From: Sporisorium sorghi
Taxonomy: Eukaryota; Basidiomycota; Ustilaginomycetes; Ustilaginales; Ustilaginaceae
NCBI GenBank assembly: GCA_023212695.1
Contig: JALCCG010000259.1
Location: 1 to 29,872, forward strand
DNA length: 29,872 nucleotides
Direction: 5' to 3'
Shown here piece after piece: positions 29,799-29,872 of this stretch. A program made the translations under genes and the position numbers. The stretch's first letter is position 1. Every line of letters begins with the position of its first letter. The notes under the pieces were generated by a model. That model was not told the origin of the DNA. It saw only the letters and a program-made list of their open reading frames with translations, and ran no database searches.

Positions 29799-29872
29799 CC
29801 ATTGTGATCAGGAGGCGAAAGGAAAAGAAAAAGGGGAAAAGCGCGCATCGTGAGAAAAAAAAGAGAAAGGGG

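Larger units (their letters stand above)
28354..29872. other. Right flank without a supported gene
   Basis: I see no gene here. The stretch has a CA repeat (28410-28427), a Ser/Thr/Cys-rich short frame (28739-28939), an AT-rich island at about 28920-29060 with a 15-base direct repeat, the right copy of the inverted duplication, and a long A-rich tract near the end. No TTAGGG or CCCTAA array is present. Confidence 0.5.

Overview
The window looks like nuclear DNA of a basidiomycete fungus, most likely a smut relative (Ustilaginaceae: Ustilago, Sporisorium or Pseudozyma type). The clues are GC-rich genes without introns, promoters full of microsatellites and pyrimidine tracts, and a set of eukaryotic proteins: eIF2 alpha, neutral trehalase, a PXA-PX-nexin protein and a Stealth phosphotransferase. 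The taxonomic call rests on gene style and family recall, not on a database search. There are no prokaryotic signals such as operons, Shine-Dalgarno sites or CRISPR.

The left half (about 2.5 to 16.3 kb) is a normal compact housekeeping region with four intact genes: a Stealth-family glycan phosphotransferase (2514-4976, +), a 1357-residue membrane-anchored PXA-PX-nexin_C protein (5075-9148, -), eIF2 alpha (9634-10530, +) and neutral trehalase (13704-16313, +). The first two converge across 98 bases; the PX gene and eIF2 alpha share a 485-base divergent promoter with a (TAAA)n tract. Between eIF2 alpha and trehalase lies a recently broken gene (10769-11964, -). It has two in-frame TGA codons and a one-base frame break in an A9 run, but is otherwise continuous over about 398 codons.

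The right half (about 16.4 to 29.9 kb) is different. I found no gene there that is clearly intact. Instead there are coding remains broken by stops and frame shifts: a repeat-containing relic (16.4-16.9 kb), fragments of an unknown perhaps multi-exon gene (17.6-19.0 kb), a minus-strand relic (19.2-19.7 kb), a WD40-type protein (20.0-21.4 kb), a Pho80/Pcl-like cyclin with most of its box missing (21.7-22.65 kb), the C-terminal part of a RecQ helicase (24.3-25.4 kb), and two long unrecognised frames (25.4-27.7 kb, -) meeting at a tetranucleotide repeat. A roughly 115-base inverted duplication (24.04 and 29.24 kb), long homopolymers, an AT-rich island and the RecQ relic resemble a subtelomeric or recombination-prone segment. 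No telomere repeats are present, so that placement is inference.

The most interesting points are the newly broken gene at 10.8-12.0 kb, the long unknown frames switching at a (TGGC)n tract, an exact 36-base-period array of three hairpins near 18.1 kb, and the sharp change from intact genes to relics just after the trehalase poly(A) signal.
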